Part shown: positions 9,174 through 17,967 of the stretch, one piece after another | Numbering within the stretch: the first letter of the stretch is position 1 | Layout: every line of letters starts with the position of its first letter | Source: Segatella paludivivens DSM 17968 = JCM 13650 | GTDB taxonomy: Bacteria; Bacteroidota; Bacteroidia; Bacteroidales; Bacteroidaceae | Length of the DNA: 64,000 nucleotides | Direction of reading: 5' to 3' | Assembly: GCF_000373185.1 (NCBI RefSeq) | Contig: NZ_KB890626.1 | Span: forward strand, 124,001-188,000 | Position numbers and translations under genes: made by a program | The notes under the pieces: model-generated | The model's database searches: none | What the model was told of the DNA's origin: nothing | The model's input: the letters and a program-made list of their open reading frames with translations, nothing else

Positions 9174-9695
9174 ATGAGAAGTAGAACCGCAGTTTGGTTT
9201 GAAACCAAAATACGTTACGAAAAGACAATGGAAGATGGTATGCAGAAGAAAACTACAGAACAATATGTAGTTGACGCTCTGAGTTTTACAGAGGCAGAAA
9301 GCACTATCATCAACGAAATGAGAGTATATCTAAGTGGTGAATTTAAAATCACTGATATCAAACAGGCTGCTTACGGAGAAATTTTCTTCAGTGAATCAGA
9401 CTCTGACGACAAATGGTATAAATCAAAATTGCAGTTTATTACTATTGACGAAAAGACTGAAAAAGAAAAGCGCTCTACTGTAACTTACCTTGTTCAGGCA
9501 GGTAGCTTACCTGGCGCTGTTAAGCACATAGATGAAGTTATGGGCGGAACAATGATAGACTATGTTATGACTTCAATACAGGAAACTCAGATAATGGATG
9601 TATTCGAACACAATGCTGCAAAAAAGCAAGAAGAGAGAAATGACGTTCCTGAGTATGAGCAGACTCCTGCTGCTGAAGAAACAATGACTGAATAA
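9174..9695 (+). CDS. DUF4494 family protein
   Basis: A 173-residue soluble protein of a family found mainly in Bacteroidota and of unknown function. The pattern is characteristic: an N-terminal 'WFETKIRYEKTMEDG' strand region, 'YVVDALSFTEAE', 'DKWYKSKLQFITIDE' and 'TYLVQAGSLPGAVK'. The tail is acidic and probably disordered. There is no signal peptide or membrane segment. It is followed 10 bases later by yggS, an association that is common in this phylum and suggests co-expression. The role is not known. Confidence 0.8.
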   Translation: MRSRTAVWFETKIRYEKTMEDGMQKKTTEQYVVDALSFTEAESTIINEMRVYLSGEFKITDIKQAAYGEIFFSESDSDDKWYKSKLQFITIDEKTEKEKRSTVTYLVQAGSLPGAVKHIDEVMGGTMIDYVMTSIQETQIMDVFEHNAAKKQEERNDVPEYEQTPAAEETMTE

Positions 9696-9705
9696 AATAA
9701 AGAAT

Positions 9706-10380
9706 ATGAATGTTGATGTAGCAAAAAATTTACATGAAGTACTGGGCAACCTGCCTAAAGAAGTAAGATTGGTTGCCATCAGCAAATATCATCCCAACGA
9801 ATATCTTGAGACCGCATATAATGAAGGTCAAAGGATATTCGGGGAAAGTCATGAGCAAGAGTTAGCGCAAAAACAAGAAACACTTCCCAAAGACATAGAA
9901 TGGCATTTTATTGGTCATTTACAAACTAACAAAGTAAAATACATTGCTCCTTATATTTCCATGATTGAAGCTGTAGATAGCTATAAATTATTAAAGGAAA
10001 TAAACAAGCAGGCAGCTAAAAACGACCGTATCATTAAAGTGTTGCTAGAAATGCATATTGCTGAAGAAGAGACCAAATACGGACTAACGCTTGATGACTG
10101 TCGAGACATGTTAGAAAAAGGAGAATGGAAAGATCTGGGAAATGTTCAAATATGCGGCTTAATGATGATGGCCAGCAATACAACAGAAACATCACTAATA
10201 GAAAAAGAATTCGACACCGCAACTAGTTTCTTTGATGAGATAAAAGCTAAATTCTTTGCAGACGACCCAGAATTTAAAGAGCGTTCTTGGGGTATGAGTC
10301 ATGACTATAAGATAGCTATCAAACATGGGTCTACAATGGTGCGTGTCGGTACTACAATTTTCGGGCCACGAGTTTATTAA
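9706..10380 (+). CDS. yggS: YggS/PLPBP-family pyridoxal-phosphate homeostasis protein
   Basis: A 224-residue single-domain PLP-binding protein with the alanine-racemase-type barrel. It buffers free PLP rather than catalysing a known reaction. The PLP lysine is Lys27 in VAISKYHP. Other family marks are IFGESHEQEL, WHFIGHLQTNK, CGLMMMAS and the C-terminal MSHDYKIAIKHGSTMVRVGTTIFG. The length is normal. It is cotranscribed with the DUF4494 gene 10 bases upstream. Several PLP enzymes lie nearby (GlyA and the aminotransferase at 10477), which fits a housekeeping role. Confidence 0.93.
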   Translation: MNVDVAKNLHEVLGNLPKEVRLVAISKYHPNEYLETAYNEGQRIFGESHEQELAQKQETLPKDIEWHFIGHLQTNKVKYIAPYISMIEAVDSYKLLKEINKQAAKNDRIIKVLLEMHIAEEETKYGLTLDDCRDMLEKGEWKDLGNVQICGLMMMASNTTETSLIEKEFDTATSFFDEIKAKFFADDPEFKERSWGMSHDYKIAIKHGSTMVRVGTTIFGPRVY

Positions 10381-10476
10381 TTTATAACAAAACTACATTA
10401 GTTTAAAATAAATTATTATCTTTGCACCTTGAAATAGAACAAATGGCAATTAAGCCATCACAATTAAAAGAAGAAA

Positions 10477-11682
10477 ATGCCAGAAATATCAGTTCGCGGA
10501 TTAGAAATGCCAGAGTCGCCAATCAGAAAATTGGCACCACTTGCAGCCGCTGCTAAAAATCGCGGTATAAAGGTATATCATCTGAACATTGGTCAGCCTG
10601 ATTTACCTACACCTCAATGCGGTCTTGACGCATTAAAGACAATAGACCGCAAGGTATTGGAATATTCACCAAGCCAGGGCAATCTGACTTACAGACAGAA
10701 GCTCGTAAATTATTACAAAAAATATGACATCAACGTAACTGCTGATGACATCATTATAACATCTGGTGGTAGCGAGGCTGTACTCTTTGCATTCATGAGC
10801 TGTCTGAATCCTGGAGATGAGATTATTGTACCAGAGCCAGCATACGCTAATTACATGGCTTTTGCCATAAGCGCTGGTGCAAAAATCAGAACTATAGCAA
10901 CAACAATAGAAGAAGGATTTTCTCTTCCAAAGGTAGAAAAGTTTGAAGAACTCATAAATGAGCACACACGTGCCATTATGATTTGTAATCCAAACAACCC
11001 TACTGGTTATCTTTATACGAGAAGGGAAATGAACCAAATTCGTGATCTTGTTAAGAAATACGATTTGTATCTTTTCTCTGATGAAGTTTATCGAGAATAC
11101 ATATACACAGGTTCACCATATATTAGTGCTTGCCATTTGGAAGGCATTGAAGATAACGTAATCCTCATTGACTCTGTATCTAAAAGATACTCTGAATGCG
11201 GAATTCGTATAGGAGCCCTGATAACTAAGAATGCAGAAGTAAGAAAAGCTGTTATGAAATTTTGTCAGGCACGCCTGTCACCTCCTTTAATAGGTCAAAT
11301 TGTGGCAGAAGCATCACTTGATGCACCTGAAGAATACTATCGTGATGTATATGACGAATATGTTGAAAGACGTAAATGTCTAATCGACGGACTAAACAGA
11401 ATTCATGGAGTTTACTCTCCTATACCAATGGGTGCCTTTTACACAGTTGCGAAACTACCTGTTGATGATAGTGAGAAATTCTGCAAATGGTGTCTAGAAA
11501 AATTTAATTACGAAGGCGAAACGGTTATGATGGCTCCCGCTGCAGGTTTTTACACAACTCCTGGAGCAGGAATTAATCAAGTGCGCATTGCTTACGTACT
11601 TAAAAAGCCTGATCTAGAACGTGCACTTTTAGTATTAAGAAAAGCCTTGGAAAATTATCCAGGACGAACAACAGAAGAATAG
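10477..11682 (+). CDS. Class I aminotransferase (aspartate aminotransferase-like)
   Basis: A 401-residue fold-type I PLP aminotransferase. Motifs are the N-terminal substrate loop YHLNIGQPDLPTP, the cofactor-phosphate segment TSGGSEAV, the Asn-rich NPNNPTGYLY, the SDEVY Asp/Tyr pair, and the PLP lysine at Lys236 in DSVSKRYSECGIRIG. The C-terminal VRIAYV supplies the carboxylate-binding Arg. These fit the aspartate/aromatic aminotransferase group (AspC/AraT-like), but substrate choice cannot be fixed from sequence. A TATCTTTG -7 box lies at 10417-10424. The next gene starts 4 bases after the stop, so they form an operon. Confidence 0.9.
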   Translation: MPEISVRGLEMPESPIRKLAPLAAAAKNRGIKVYHLNIGQPDLPTPQCGLDALKTIDRKVLEYSPSQGNLTYRQKLVNYYKKYDINVTADDIIITSGGSEAVLFAFMSCLNPGDEIIVPEPAYANYMAFAISAGAKIRTIATTIEEGFSLPKVEKFEELINEHTRAIMICNPNNPTGYLYTRREMNQIRDLVKKYDLYLFSDEVYREYIYTGSPYISACHLEGIEDNVILIDSVSKRYSECGIRIGALITKNAEVRKAVMKFCQARLSPPLIGQIVAEASLDAPEEYYRDVYDEYVERRKCLIDGLNRIHGVYSPIPMGAFYTVAKLPVDDSEKFCKWCLEKFNYEGETVMMAPAAGFYTTPGAGINQVRIAYVLKKPDLERALLVLRKALENYPGRTTEE

Positions 11683-11686
11683 AAAA

Positions 11687-12934
11687 GTGAATTTACCTCT
11701 TTTCATTGCAAAAAAAATATATGGCGACAAAGGCGAGAAACAGAAGGTTTCACGCCCTGCCATAAGCATAGCCACAGCTGGTGTAGCTATAGGACTTGCC
11801 GTTATGCTAATTTCGGTAAGTGTTGTACTTGGTTTCAAACATACAATACGTGATAAAGTCATAGGATTTGGCAGCAACATACAAGTTGCTGATTTTAGGA
11901 CTCTTCAAACATCGGATTCCTACCCTATTCAAATGGGTGATTCAATGCTGAACGTATTGAAATCAACGTCGGGTGTAAAGCATGTTCAACGCTATGCCAT
12001 GAAACAAGGTATTTTAAAAACTGATAAAGACTTCTTAGGTGTATTATTCAAAGGTGTTGGACCTGAATATGATACAACTTTCATACACAGCAACCTTAAA
12101 GAAGGTCGTATCCCTAAATTCAGTGACGCAGCAAGTAGCAATAAACTTCTTATATCAAGAAGTATTGCAGACAAACTAAATCTGAAAATAGGACAAAAAA
12201 TATTTGCATATTTCATTGATGGTAACGGCGTACGCACAAGACGCTTCACTATTCAGGGAATATACGAAACAAATTTGTCACAATATGATAACGTTATTTG
12301 CTTTACAGATTTGTATACTGCTGTGAAGCTAAACGGATGGAAAGATGATCAGGCTACAGGTGCAGAGATTACAGTTAACGATTTTAATAAAGTAGACGAA
12401 GTAGAAAACCAATTTATTAATAAAGTAAATAAAACTACTGATAAATATGGTGAGACATATAGTTCTAAGACCATCCGAGATATAAGCCCTCAGATATTTT
12501 CATGGCTAGATCTTCTTGATCTAAATGTATGGATTATACTTGGTTTGATGGTTGCAGTAGCAGGAGTGACAATGATTTCAGGACTTTTGATAATAATTCT
12601 TGAAAGAACTGTTATGATAGGTATTCTTAAAGCACTCGGAGCTAGAAACAAAACAATTAGACATACTTTCATGTGGTTTGCCGTGTTTATAATTGGAAAA
12701 GGCATGGTTATAGGAAACTGTATTGGTTTAGGACTTATTTCATTACAATATTTCACGGGATTAATAAAACTAGATGCACAGACATACTACGTTAGTACGG
12801 TACCTGTTGAATTTAATATTCCTATGTTTATTGTTCTAAATGTCGCCACACTATTAATTAGTATTTTTGTGCTTATAGCACCTAGTTACTTGATATCACA
12901 CATACATCCAGCAAAATCAATGAGATACGAGTAA
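11687..12934 (+). CDS. LolC/LolE-type ABC transporter permease (FtsX domain)
   Basis: A 415-residue inner-membrane protein. It has one N-terminal membrane segment (about residues 25-50), a large periplasmic MacB-PCD-like domain, and three C-terminal membrane segments in an FtsX domain (about 280-405). This is the LolC/E topology used to release lipoproteins from the inner membrane for outer-membrane transport. The start appears to be GTG at 11687, four bases after the aminotransferase stop. No ATPase partner is adjacent; in this phylum the LolD ATPase is commonly encoded elsewhere. The lipoprotein-releasing role is by family and not proven. Confidence 0.85.
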   Translation: MNLPLFIAKKIYGDKGEKQKVSRPAISIATAGVAIGLAVMLISVSVVLGFKHTIRDKVIGFGSNIQVADFRTLQTSDSYPIQMGDSMLNVLKSTSGVKHVQRYAMKQGILKTDKDFLGVLFKGVGPEYDTTFIHSNLKEGRIPKFSDAASSNKLLISRSIADKLNLKIGQKIFAYFIDGNGVRTRRFTIQGIYETNLSQYDNVICFTDLYTAVKLNGWKDDQATGAEITVNDFNKVDEVENQFINKVNKTTDKYGETYSSKTIRDISPQIFSWLDLLDLNVWIILGLMVAVAGVTMISGLLIIILERTVMIGILKALGARNKTIRHTFMWFAVFIIGKGMVIGNCIGLGLISLQYFTGLIKLDAQTYYVSTVPVEFNIPMFIVLNVATLLISIFVLIAPSYLISHIHPAKSMRYE

Positions 12935-13048
12935 GTCAAAAATAATACTATTTATCCGAGAAATAGGACATTCTTTTTATCCAAAAATTTTGCATTTTAA
13001 TTTTATGCAAAAAAACAAGCTTGAGAAAACAAAAAGTGCACAATAAGT

Positions 13049-13079
13049 TTTGAATTGTGCAGATAAGTAGCTATCTTTG
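13049..13079 (+). promoter_or_regulatory. Bacteroidota-type promoter of the first acyl-CoA synthetase
   Basis: TTTG at 13049-13052 and TATCTTTG at 13072-13079 are separated by exactly 19 bases. The ATG at 13103 follows closely, leaving a short leader. Confidence 0.75.
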
Positions 13080-13102
13080 CACACAAAATTGAAAATTGTG
13101 CA

Positions 13103-14770
13103 ATGAATTCAGTACCTAAATTTAATAAGTATATAGAACAGAGCATCGTCAACAATTGGGAGAAGGATGCTTTGACAGACTATAAAGGGACAACTCTTCA
13201 ATTTCATGATGTGGCAAGGAAGATCGAAAAGTTACACATTATGTTTGAGAACAGTGGTGTTAAAACTGGGGATAAAATAGCTTTATGCGGACGTAATAGT
13301 TCAAATTGGGCTGTAGCATTTCTTGCGACACTCACCTATGGAGCTGTAGCAGTTCCAATTCAAAACGAATTTAAACCTGAGCAAATATATAATATAGTTA
13401 ATCATAGCGAATCAAAGTTATTATTTGTTGGTGACGTTGTAGCCACACAGATTGATAATGAAGAGATGCCTAATCTTGAAGGTGTCATCTATCTTCCAGA
13501 TAATTCTCTTATATTATCTCGCTCAGAAAAGTTAACTTATGCGCGTGAACATCTTAATGAGATTTTCGGACATAAGTATCCTAAATTTTTCAGAAAGGAA
13601 CATATTAATTATCATGAAGATTCTCCAGAGGAATTAGCTATGATAAATTACACTAGTGGCACAACAGGATTTTCAAAAGGTGTTATGCTACCCTATCGTG
13701 CATTATCAAGCAACTATGATTTCCTTTCAGATGTCATTGGCTCAAAACTAAAACCTAATTGTGATGTTATGGCTATTTTGCCAATGGCACACATGTATGG
13801 TTTATCATGCGAGTTTATATTGGAATTTTGCCTTGGCAATCACATATATTTTCTAACACGACTTCCAAGTCCAACTGTTATACAAGAAGCTTTTGCGGAT
13901 ATACATCCTGCAGTAATTGTTTCTGTACCATTGATAGTTGAGAAAATAATAAGGAAAAATGTATTCCCAAAAATTCAGACAAACATAATGAAGCTTCTTA
14001 TCAATATGCCTGTAATTAATAAGAAGGTAAAAGAAAAGATTCTTGAATTGGTGAAAGCTGAATTTGGTGGTAATCTGTATGAAGTGATTGTCGGTGGAGC
14101 TGGACTTAACAAAGAAATAGAAGATTTCTTATTAAGCATAGGTTTTCCTATCACAGTGGGATATGGAACTACAGAAACTGCTCCTATGATTACTTTCAGT
14201 GACTGGAATGACTTCGCTGGTGGAAGTTGCGGGACTGCAGTCAAAAACATGGAGGTAAAAATTTTAAGTGAAGACCCTCAAAATATCGCTGGTGAAATTG
14301 TCACTCGTGGACTTAATATTATGACAGGTTACTATAAAAATCAAGAAGCAACAAACGCTGTCATTGATGAAAACGGATGGTTTCACACTGGTGACTTGGC
14401 AACAATGAATGCTGAAGGACATATTTTTATACGAGGTAGAAAAAAGAACATGTTACTTGGATCTAATGGACAAAATATTTATCCAGAAGAAATTGAAAAC
14501 AAGTTGAATTCAATGGCGATGGTTAATGAAAGCCTTATTGTTCAACGGGAAGACCGTCTTGTTGGTTTGATACATCCAGACTTTGACGAAGCTAATTCTA
14601 TGGGGTTCTCAATGGAAGACCTAGAGAATATAATGGAACAAAACAGAAAAGAACTCAACGCAATGTTGCCATCTTTTGCAAAAATCTCTGCAATAAAACT
14701 ACTTGATGAAGAATTTGCAAAGACTCCTAAAAAGAGCATAAAAAGATATCTCTATCAGGACGCTATTTAA
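13103..14770 (+). CDS. AMP-dependent long-chain acyl-CoA synthetase, first of a tandem pair
   Basis: A 555-residue ANL-superfamily enzyme that activates a carboxylic acid with ATP and joins it to CoA. Core motifs are the P-loop-like INYTSGTTGFSKGVM (about residues 179-193), VGYGTTETAPM, the Asp motif GWFHTGDL and RGRKKNMLLGSNGQNIYP, with the catalytic Lys near the C terminus in TPKKSIKRYL. The motif set resembles FadD/long-chain ligases, but the acyl substrate is uncertain. A very similar paralogue follows 57 bases downstream. A small hairpin (14760-14779) includes the stop codon in its loop and may attenuate or end transcription between the two. Confidence 0.9.
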   Translation: MNSVPKFNKYIEQSIVNNWEKDALTDYKGTTLQFHDVARKIEKLHIMFENSGVKTGDKIALCGRNSSNWAVAFLATLTYGAVAVPIQNEFKPEQIYNIVNHSESKLLFVGDVVATQIDNEEMPNLEGVIYLPDNSLILSRSEKLTYAREHLNEIFGHKYPKFFRKEHINYHEDSPEELAMINYTSGTTGFSKGVMLPYRALSSNYDFLSDVIGSKLKPNCDVMAILPMAHMYGLSCEFILEFCLGNHIYFLTRLPSPTVIQEAFADIHPAVIVSVPLIVEKIIRKNVFPKIQTNIMKLLINMPVINKKVKEKILELVKAEFGGNLYEVIVGGAGLNKEIEDFLLSIGFPITVGYGTTETAPMITFSDWNDFAGGSCGTAVKNMEVKILSEDPQNIAGEIVTRGLNIMTGYYKNQEATNAVIDENGWFHTGDLATMNAEGHIFIRGRKKNMLLGSNGQNIYPEEIENKLNSMAMVNESLIVQREDRLVGLIHPDFDEANSMGFSMEDLENIMEQNRKELNAMLPSFAKISAIKLLDEEFAKTPKKSIKRYLYQDAI

Positions 14771-14783
14771 ATATAGCGTTCTT
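14760..14783 (+). terminator. Small hairpin spanning the stop codon of the first synthetase
   Basis: ACGCTAT (14760-14766) pairs with ATAGCGT (14773-14779), with the TAA stop in the 6-nt loop and TCTTT behind it. It could be a weak terminator or attenuator between the tandem paralogues. Confidence 0.4.
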
Positions 14784-14827
14784 TATAGTAATATATAGAA
14801 CTTGAAACAAACGAAAAAAACAATATT

Positions 14828-16492
14828 ATGGAACAAATACCTAGTTTCAACAATCTAATACAAAAGTCAATTATTGACAATTGGGAAAAAGATGCATTGA
14901 CGGACTTTAAAGGTTCTACACTGCAATATCACGATGTAGCAAGAAAAATAGAAAAACTCCACATCATGTTTGAAAACTGTGGAGTTAAAAAAGGTGACAA
15001 GATTGCATTAGCAGGTCGCAATAGCGCTAACTGGGCAGTTGCATTTCTTGCTACTTTAACATACGGAGCCGTTGCCGTTCCAATACTCCATGAGTTCACT
15101 CCTGATCAAATGCATAACATTGTTAATCATAGTGAAGCAAAACTCTTGTTTGTTGGGGATGTTGTTGCGACCCAGATTGATGCAACTAAAATGCCTGAAC
15201 TAGAAGGAATAATATATATTCCAGACTATTCCCTAGTATTATCGCGTACAGACAAACTTACCTATGCTCGTGAGCATCTTAATGAGATGTTCGGAAAGAA
15301 ATACCCAAAATATTTCCGAAAAGAGCACGTGAACTATTATATAGAACAGGATCCTAACGAACTTGCACTTATAAATTACACCAGTGGAACTACGGGATTT
15401 TCAAAAGGTGTAATGATTCCTTATCGTGCTATTTGGAGTAATGCATACTTTGCTGAGCAAGTTGTTGGAAAAGCAGTAAAATGTGGCGACAATGTAATCA
15501 GCATTCTACCTATGGCTCACATGTACGGAATGTCTTTCGAATTTTTGTTCGAGTTTCTAAAGGGTTGCCATATATTCTATTTGACACGTATACCAAGTCC
15601 TGCAATTATCGCACAGGCTTTTAGCGAAGTTAAACCAAAAATCATTATAAGCGTACCGCTTGTTATTGAAAAGATAATAAAGAAAAAAGTATTCCCTAAG
15701 ATACAAAACAACCGCATGAGAATGCTCCTTCATATGCCTGTCATTGCAAAGAAAGTGCGTGATAAGATATGCGAACAAGTTTCAAATGCTTTTGGTGGCG
15801 AATTCTATGAAATTATTGTTGGTGGAGCTGCATTCAATCAAGAAATGGAAAGTTTTATGCACCAGATTGGATTTAGATACACGGTTGGTTACGGTGCTAC
15901 TGAATGCGCACCTATAATTTGCTATGCTGATTACAAGGACTATGTACCAGGAAGCTGTGGACGTTCTGTTGTAAACATGAAAGTGCGAATTGATAGTTCT
16001 GATCCTGAAAATATCCCAGGAGAAATTTTAGCAAAAGGTATGAACGTCATGCTTGGTTACTATAAAAATGAGGAAGTAACACGCCAAACAATTGATAAGG
16101 ATGGTTGGTATCATACTGGAGACCTTGGAACCATGGATGCAGACGGAAATGTATTCATCAAGGGGCGTTCTAAAAATATGCTGCTTGGAGCAAGTGGACA
16201 AAACATTTATCCAGAAGAGATTGAGGACAAACTAAACTCATTAGCTTTGGTTAATGAGAGTGTTGTTATACAGGAAGGAGATAAGTTGATAGGACTTGTA
16301 CATCCAGACTATGATGAGGCTAAGAATATGGGATTTTCAAAAGAAGATTTGGAAAACATTATGGAACAGAACCGTAATGAACTCAATCAGATGCAACCAT
16401 CATACTGTAGACTTGCTGCAATAAGAATTTACGAAGAAGAGTTTGAAAAAACTCCTAAAAAAAGTATTAAGCGTTACCTCTACCAGAAATAG
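14828..16492 (+). CDS. AMP-dependent long-chain acyl-CoA synthetase, second of a tandem pair
   Basis: A 554-residue paralogue of the preceding gene. The N-terminal 60 residues, the INYTSGTTGFSKGVM core, GYGATECAPI, HTGDL and the C-terminal TPKKSIKRYLYQ are shared nearly residue for residue. Differences cluster in the middle (substrate) domain, for example IPYRAIWSNAYFAEQVVGK where the first copy has LPYRALSSNYDFLSDVIGS. All catalytic motifs are intact in both copies, so the pair probably arose by duplication and diverged in acyl preference. No strong promoter is visible in the 57-bp gap, so it is likely read from the upstream promoter. Confidence 0.9.
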   Translation: MEQIPSFNNLIQKSIIDNWEKDALTDFKGSTLQYHDVARKIEKLHIMFENCGVKKGDKIALAGRNSANWAVAFLATLTYGAVAVPILHEFTPDQMHNIVNHSEAKLLFVGDVVATQIDATKMPELEGIIYIPDYSLVLSRTDKLTYAREHLNEMFGKKYPKYFRKEHVNYYIEQDPNELALINYTSGTTGFSKGVMIPYRAIWSNAYFAEQVVGKAVKCGDNVISILPMAHMYGMSFEFLFEFLKGCHIFYLTRIPSPAIIAQAFSEVKPKIIISVPLVIEKIIKKKVFPKIQNNRMRMLLHMPVIAKKVRDKICEQVSNAFGGEFYEIIVGGAAFNQEMESFMHQIGFRYTVGYGATECAPIICYADYKDYVPGSCGRSVVNMKVRIDSSDPENIPGEILAKGMNVMLGYYKNEEVTRQTIDKDGWYHTGDLGTMDADGNVFIKGRSKNMLLGASGQNIYPEEIEDKLNSLALVNESVVIQEGDKLIGLVHPDYDEAKNMGFSKEDLENIMEQNRNELNQMQPSYCRLAAIRIYEEEFEKTPKKSIKRYLYQK

Positions 16493-16504
16493 AACGTTTT
16501 TGCT

Positions 16505-16534
16505 TTTGTTATTGACGAAAAATTTGTATCTTTG
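16505..16534 (+). promoter_or_regulatory. Probable promoter of serS
   Basis: TTTG at 16505-16508 and TATCTTTG at 16527-16534 are separated by 18 bases, one less than the usual 19-20. The serS ATG follows at 16574. Confidence 0.6.
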
Positions 16535-16573
16535 CGGTCATAATAGTAAACAATAAATAAAATATAACAAGCT

Positions 16574-17866
16574 ATGCTTACACTTAAACTCATCAGTGAG
16601 GAAACTGAACGTGTTATTAAGGGTCTTGAGAAGAAGCACTTCACAGGTGCACGTGAGGCCATAGAGAAAGTTTTAGAATACGACAGACTACGTCGTGAGG
16701 CTCAGCAGAAGCTTGACAGCAACAAGCAACAGCAAAATCAGCTTGCCAAGCAAATCGGAAGTCTTATGAAAGATGGCAAGAAAGAAGAAGCTGAAGATAT
16801 AAAGAATAAGGTTGCTGATCTGAAAGCAGCAGACAAGGCTTTGAACGAAATTATGGATAAAGCTCAAAGCGATATGACAGAAGTTCTTCTAAGTATTCCT
16901 AATATTCCTAATAATGATGTTCCAGAAGGAAAAGATGCTAATGATAATGTCGTTGTAAAGGAAGGTGGAATAAAGCCAAATCTTCCAGAAGATGCACCTT
17001 GTCATTGGGATCTTCTTAAGAAATACAATCTTGTTGATTTTGACCTTGGTGTAAAAATTACAGGTGCAGGTTTCCCTATATATCTAGGCAAGATGGCACG
17101 TTTCCAACGTGCTCTTGAAGCTTTCTTCCTTGACGAAGCACGCAAATCTGGATACCTAGAGGTTCAACCACCTTATGTAGTTAACGAGGCTTCAGGATAT
17201 GGTACAGGTCAGTTACCTGACAAAGAGGGACAAATGTATCACGCAAACTTGGATAACTTGTACCTAATCCCTACTGCAGAGGTTCCTGTAACAAATATTT
17301 TCCGTGATGTAATCCTTGAAGAGAGTCAACTTCCAATTAAGCGTTGTGCTTATTCAGCTTGCTTCCGTCGTGAGGCTGGTTCTTATGGTAAGGATGTTCG
17401 TGGTCTTAACCGCTTGCATCAATTTGACAAAGTGGAAATTGTACGTATCGACAAACCTGAGCATTCTTACGATTCTCTGAAAGAGATGTTAGCTCATGTT
17501 GAAGGTTTGGTACAGAAACTTGAATTGCCATATCATATCTTAAGACTTTGCGGTGGTGATATGAGTTTCACCTCAGCAATATGCTACGACTTCGAGGTAT
17601 GGAGTGCAGCCCAAAAGCGTTGGTTGGAAGTTTCTTCAGTATCTAACTTTGAAAGCTATCAGGCAAACAGATTGAAGTGCCGTTTCCGCCGTTCTGATAC
17701 TAAGAAACCAGAACTTTGCCACACACTCAATGGTTCTGCTCTTGCTCTTCCAAGAATAGTTGCTGCCATAATTGAGAACAACCAAACTCCAGATGGAATA
17801 AAAGTTCCAAAGGTTCTTGTACCATACTGTGGCTTCGAGTACTTAGATGACAAAAACTTTGACTAA
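16574..17866 (+). CDS. serS: Seryl-tRNA synthetase
   Basis: A 430-residue class II aminoacyl-tRNA synthetase that charges tRNA-Ser (and tRNA-Sec where present). The N-terminal 110 residues form the long Lys/Glu/Gln-rich coiled coil that grips the tRNA. The catalytic core shows motif 2 as CFRREAGSYGKDVRGLNRLHQF and motif 3 as NGSALALPRIVAAIIEN, plus the TAEVPVTN substrate loop. Length is normal. It is a single-gene unit bounded by its own promoter and a hairpin terminator. Confidence 0.97.
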   Translation: MLTLKLISEETERVIKGLEKKHFTGAREAIEKVLEYDRLRREAQQKLDSNKQQQNQLAKQIGSLMKDGKKEEAEDIKNKVADLKAADKALNEIMDKAQSDMTEVLLSIPNIPNNDVPEGKDANDNVVVKEGGIKPNLPEDAPCHWDLLKKYNLVDFDLGVKITGAGFPIYLGKMARFQRALEAFFLDEARKSGYLEVQPPYVVNEASGYGTGQLPDKEGQMYHANLDNLYLIPTAEVPVTNIFRDVILEESQLPIKRCAYSACFRREAGSYGKDVRGLNRLHQFDKVEIVRIDKPEHSYDSLKEMLAHVEGLVQKLELPYHILRLCGGDMSFTSAICYDFEVWSAAQKRWLEVSSVSNFESYQANRLKCRFRRSDTKKPELCHTLNGSALALPRIVAAIIENNQTPDGIKVPKVLVPYCGFEYLDDKNFD

Positions 17867-17875
17867 AAAATAACT

Positions 17876-17924
17876 AAATTCAGTATTGATTGATATACCA
17901 TCAACGATACTGAATTTATCTTTT
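17876..17924 (+). terminator. Rho-independent-like terminator of serS
   Basis: An exact 11-bp stem pairs 17876-17886 with 17907-17917. An additional 4-bp inner pairing is possible. A T-rich ATCTTTTA tail follows. It starts 9 bases after the serS stop. Confidence 0.7.
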
Positions 17925-17967
17925 ATAAAACTATAACTTATTATCAATTCATATTAACTGATACCCA

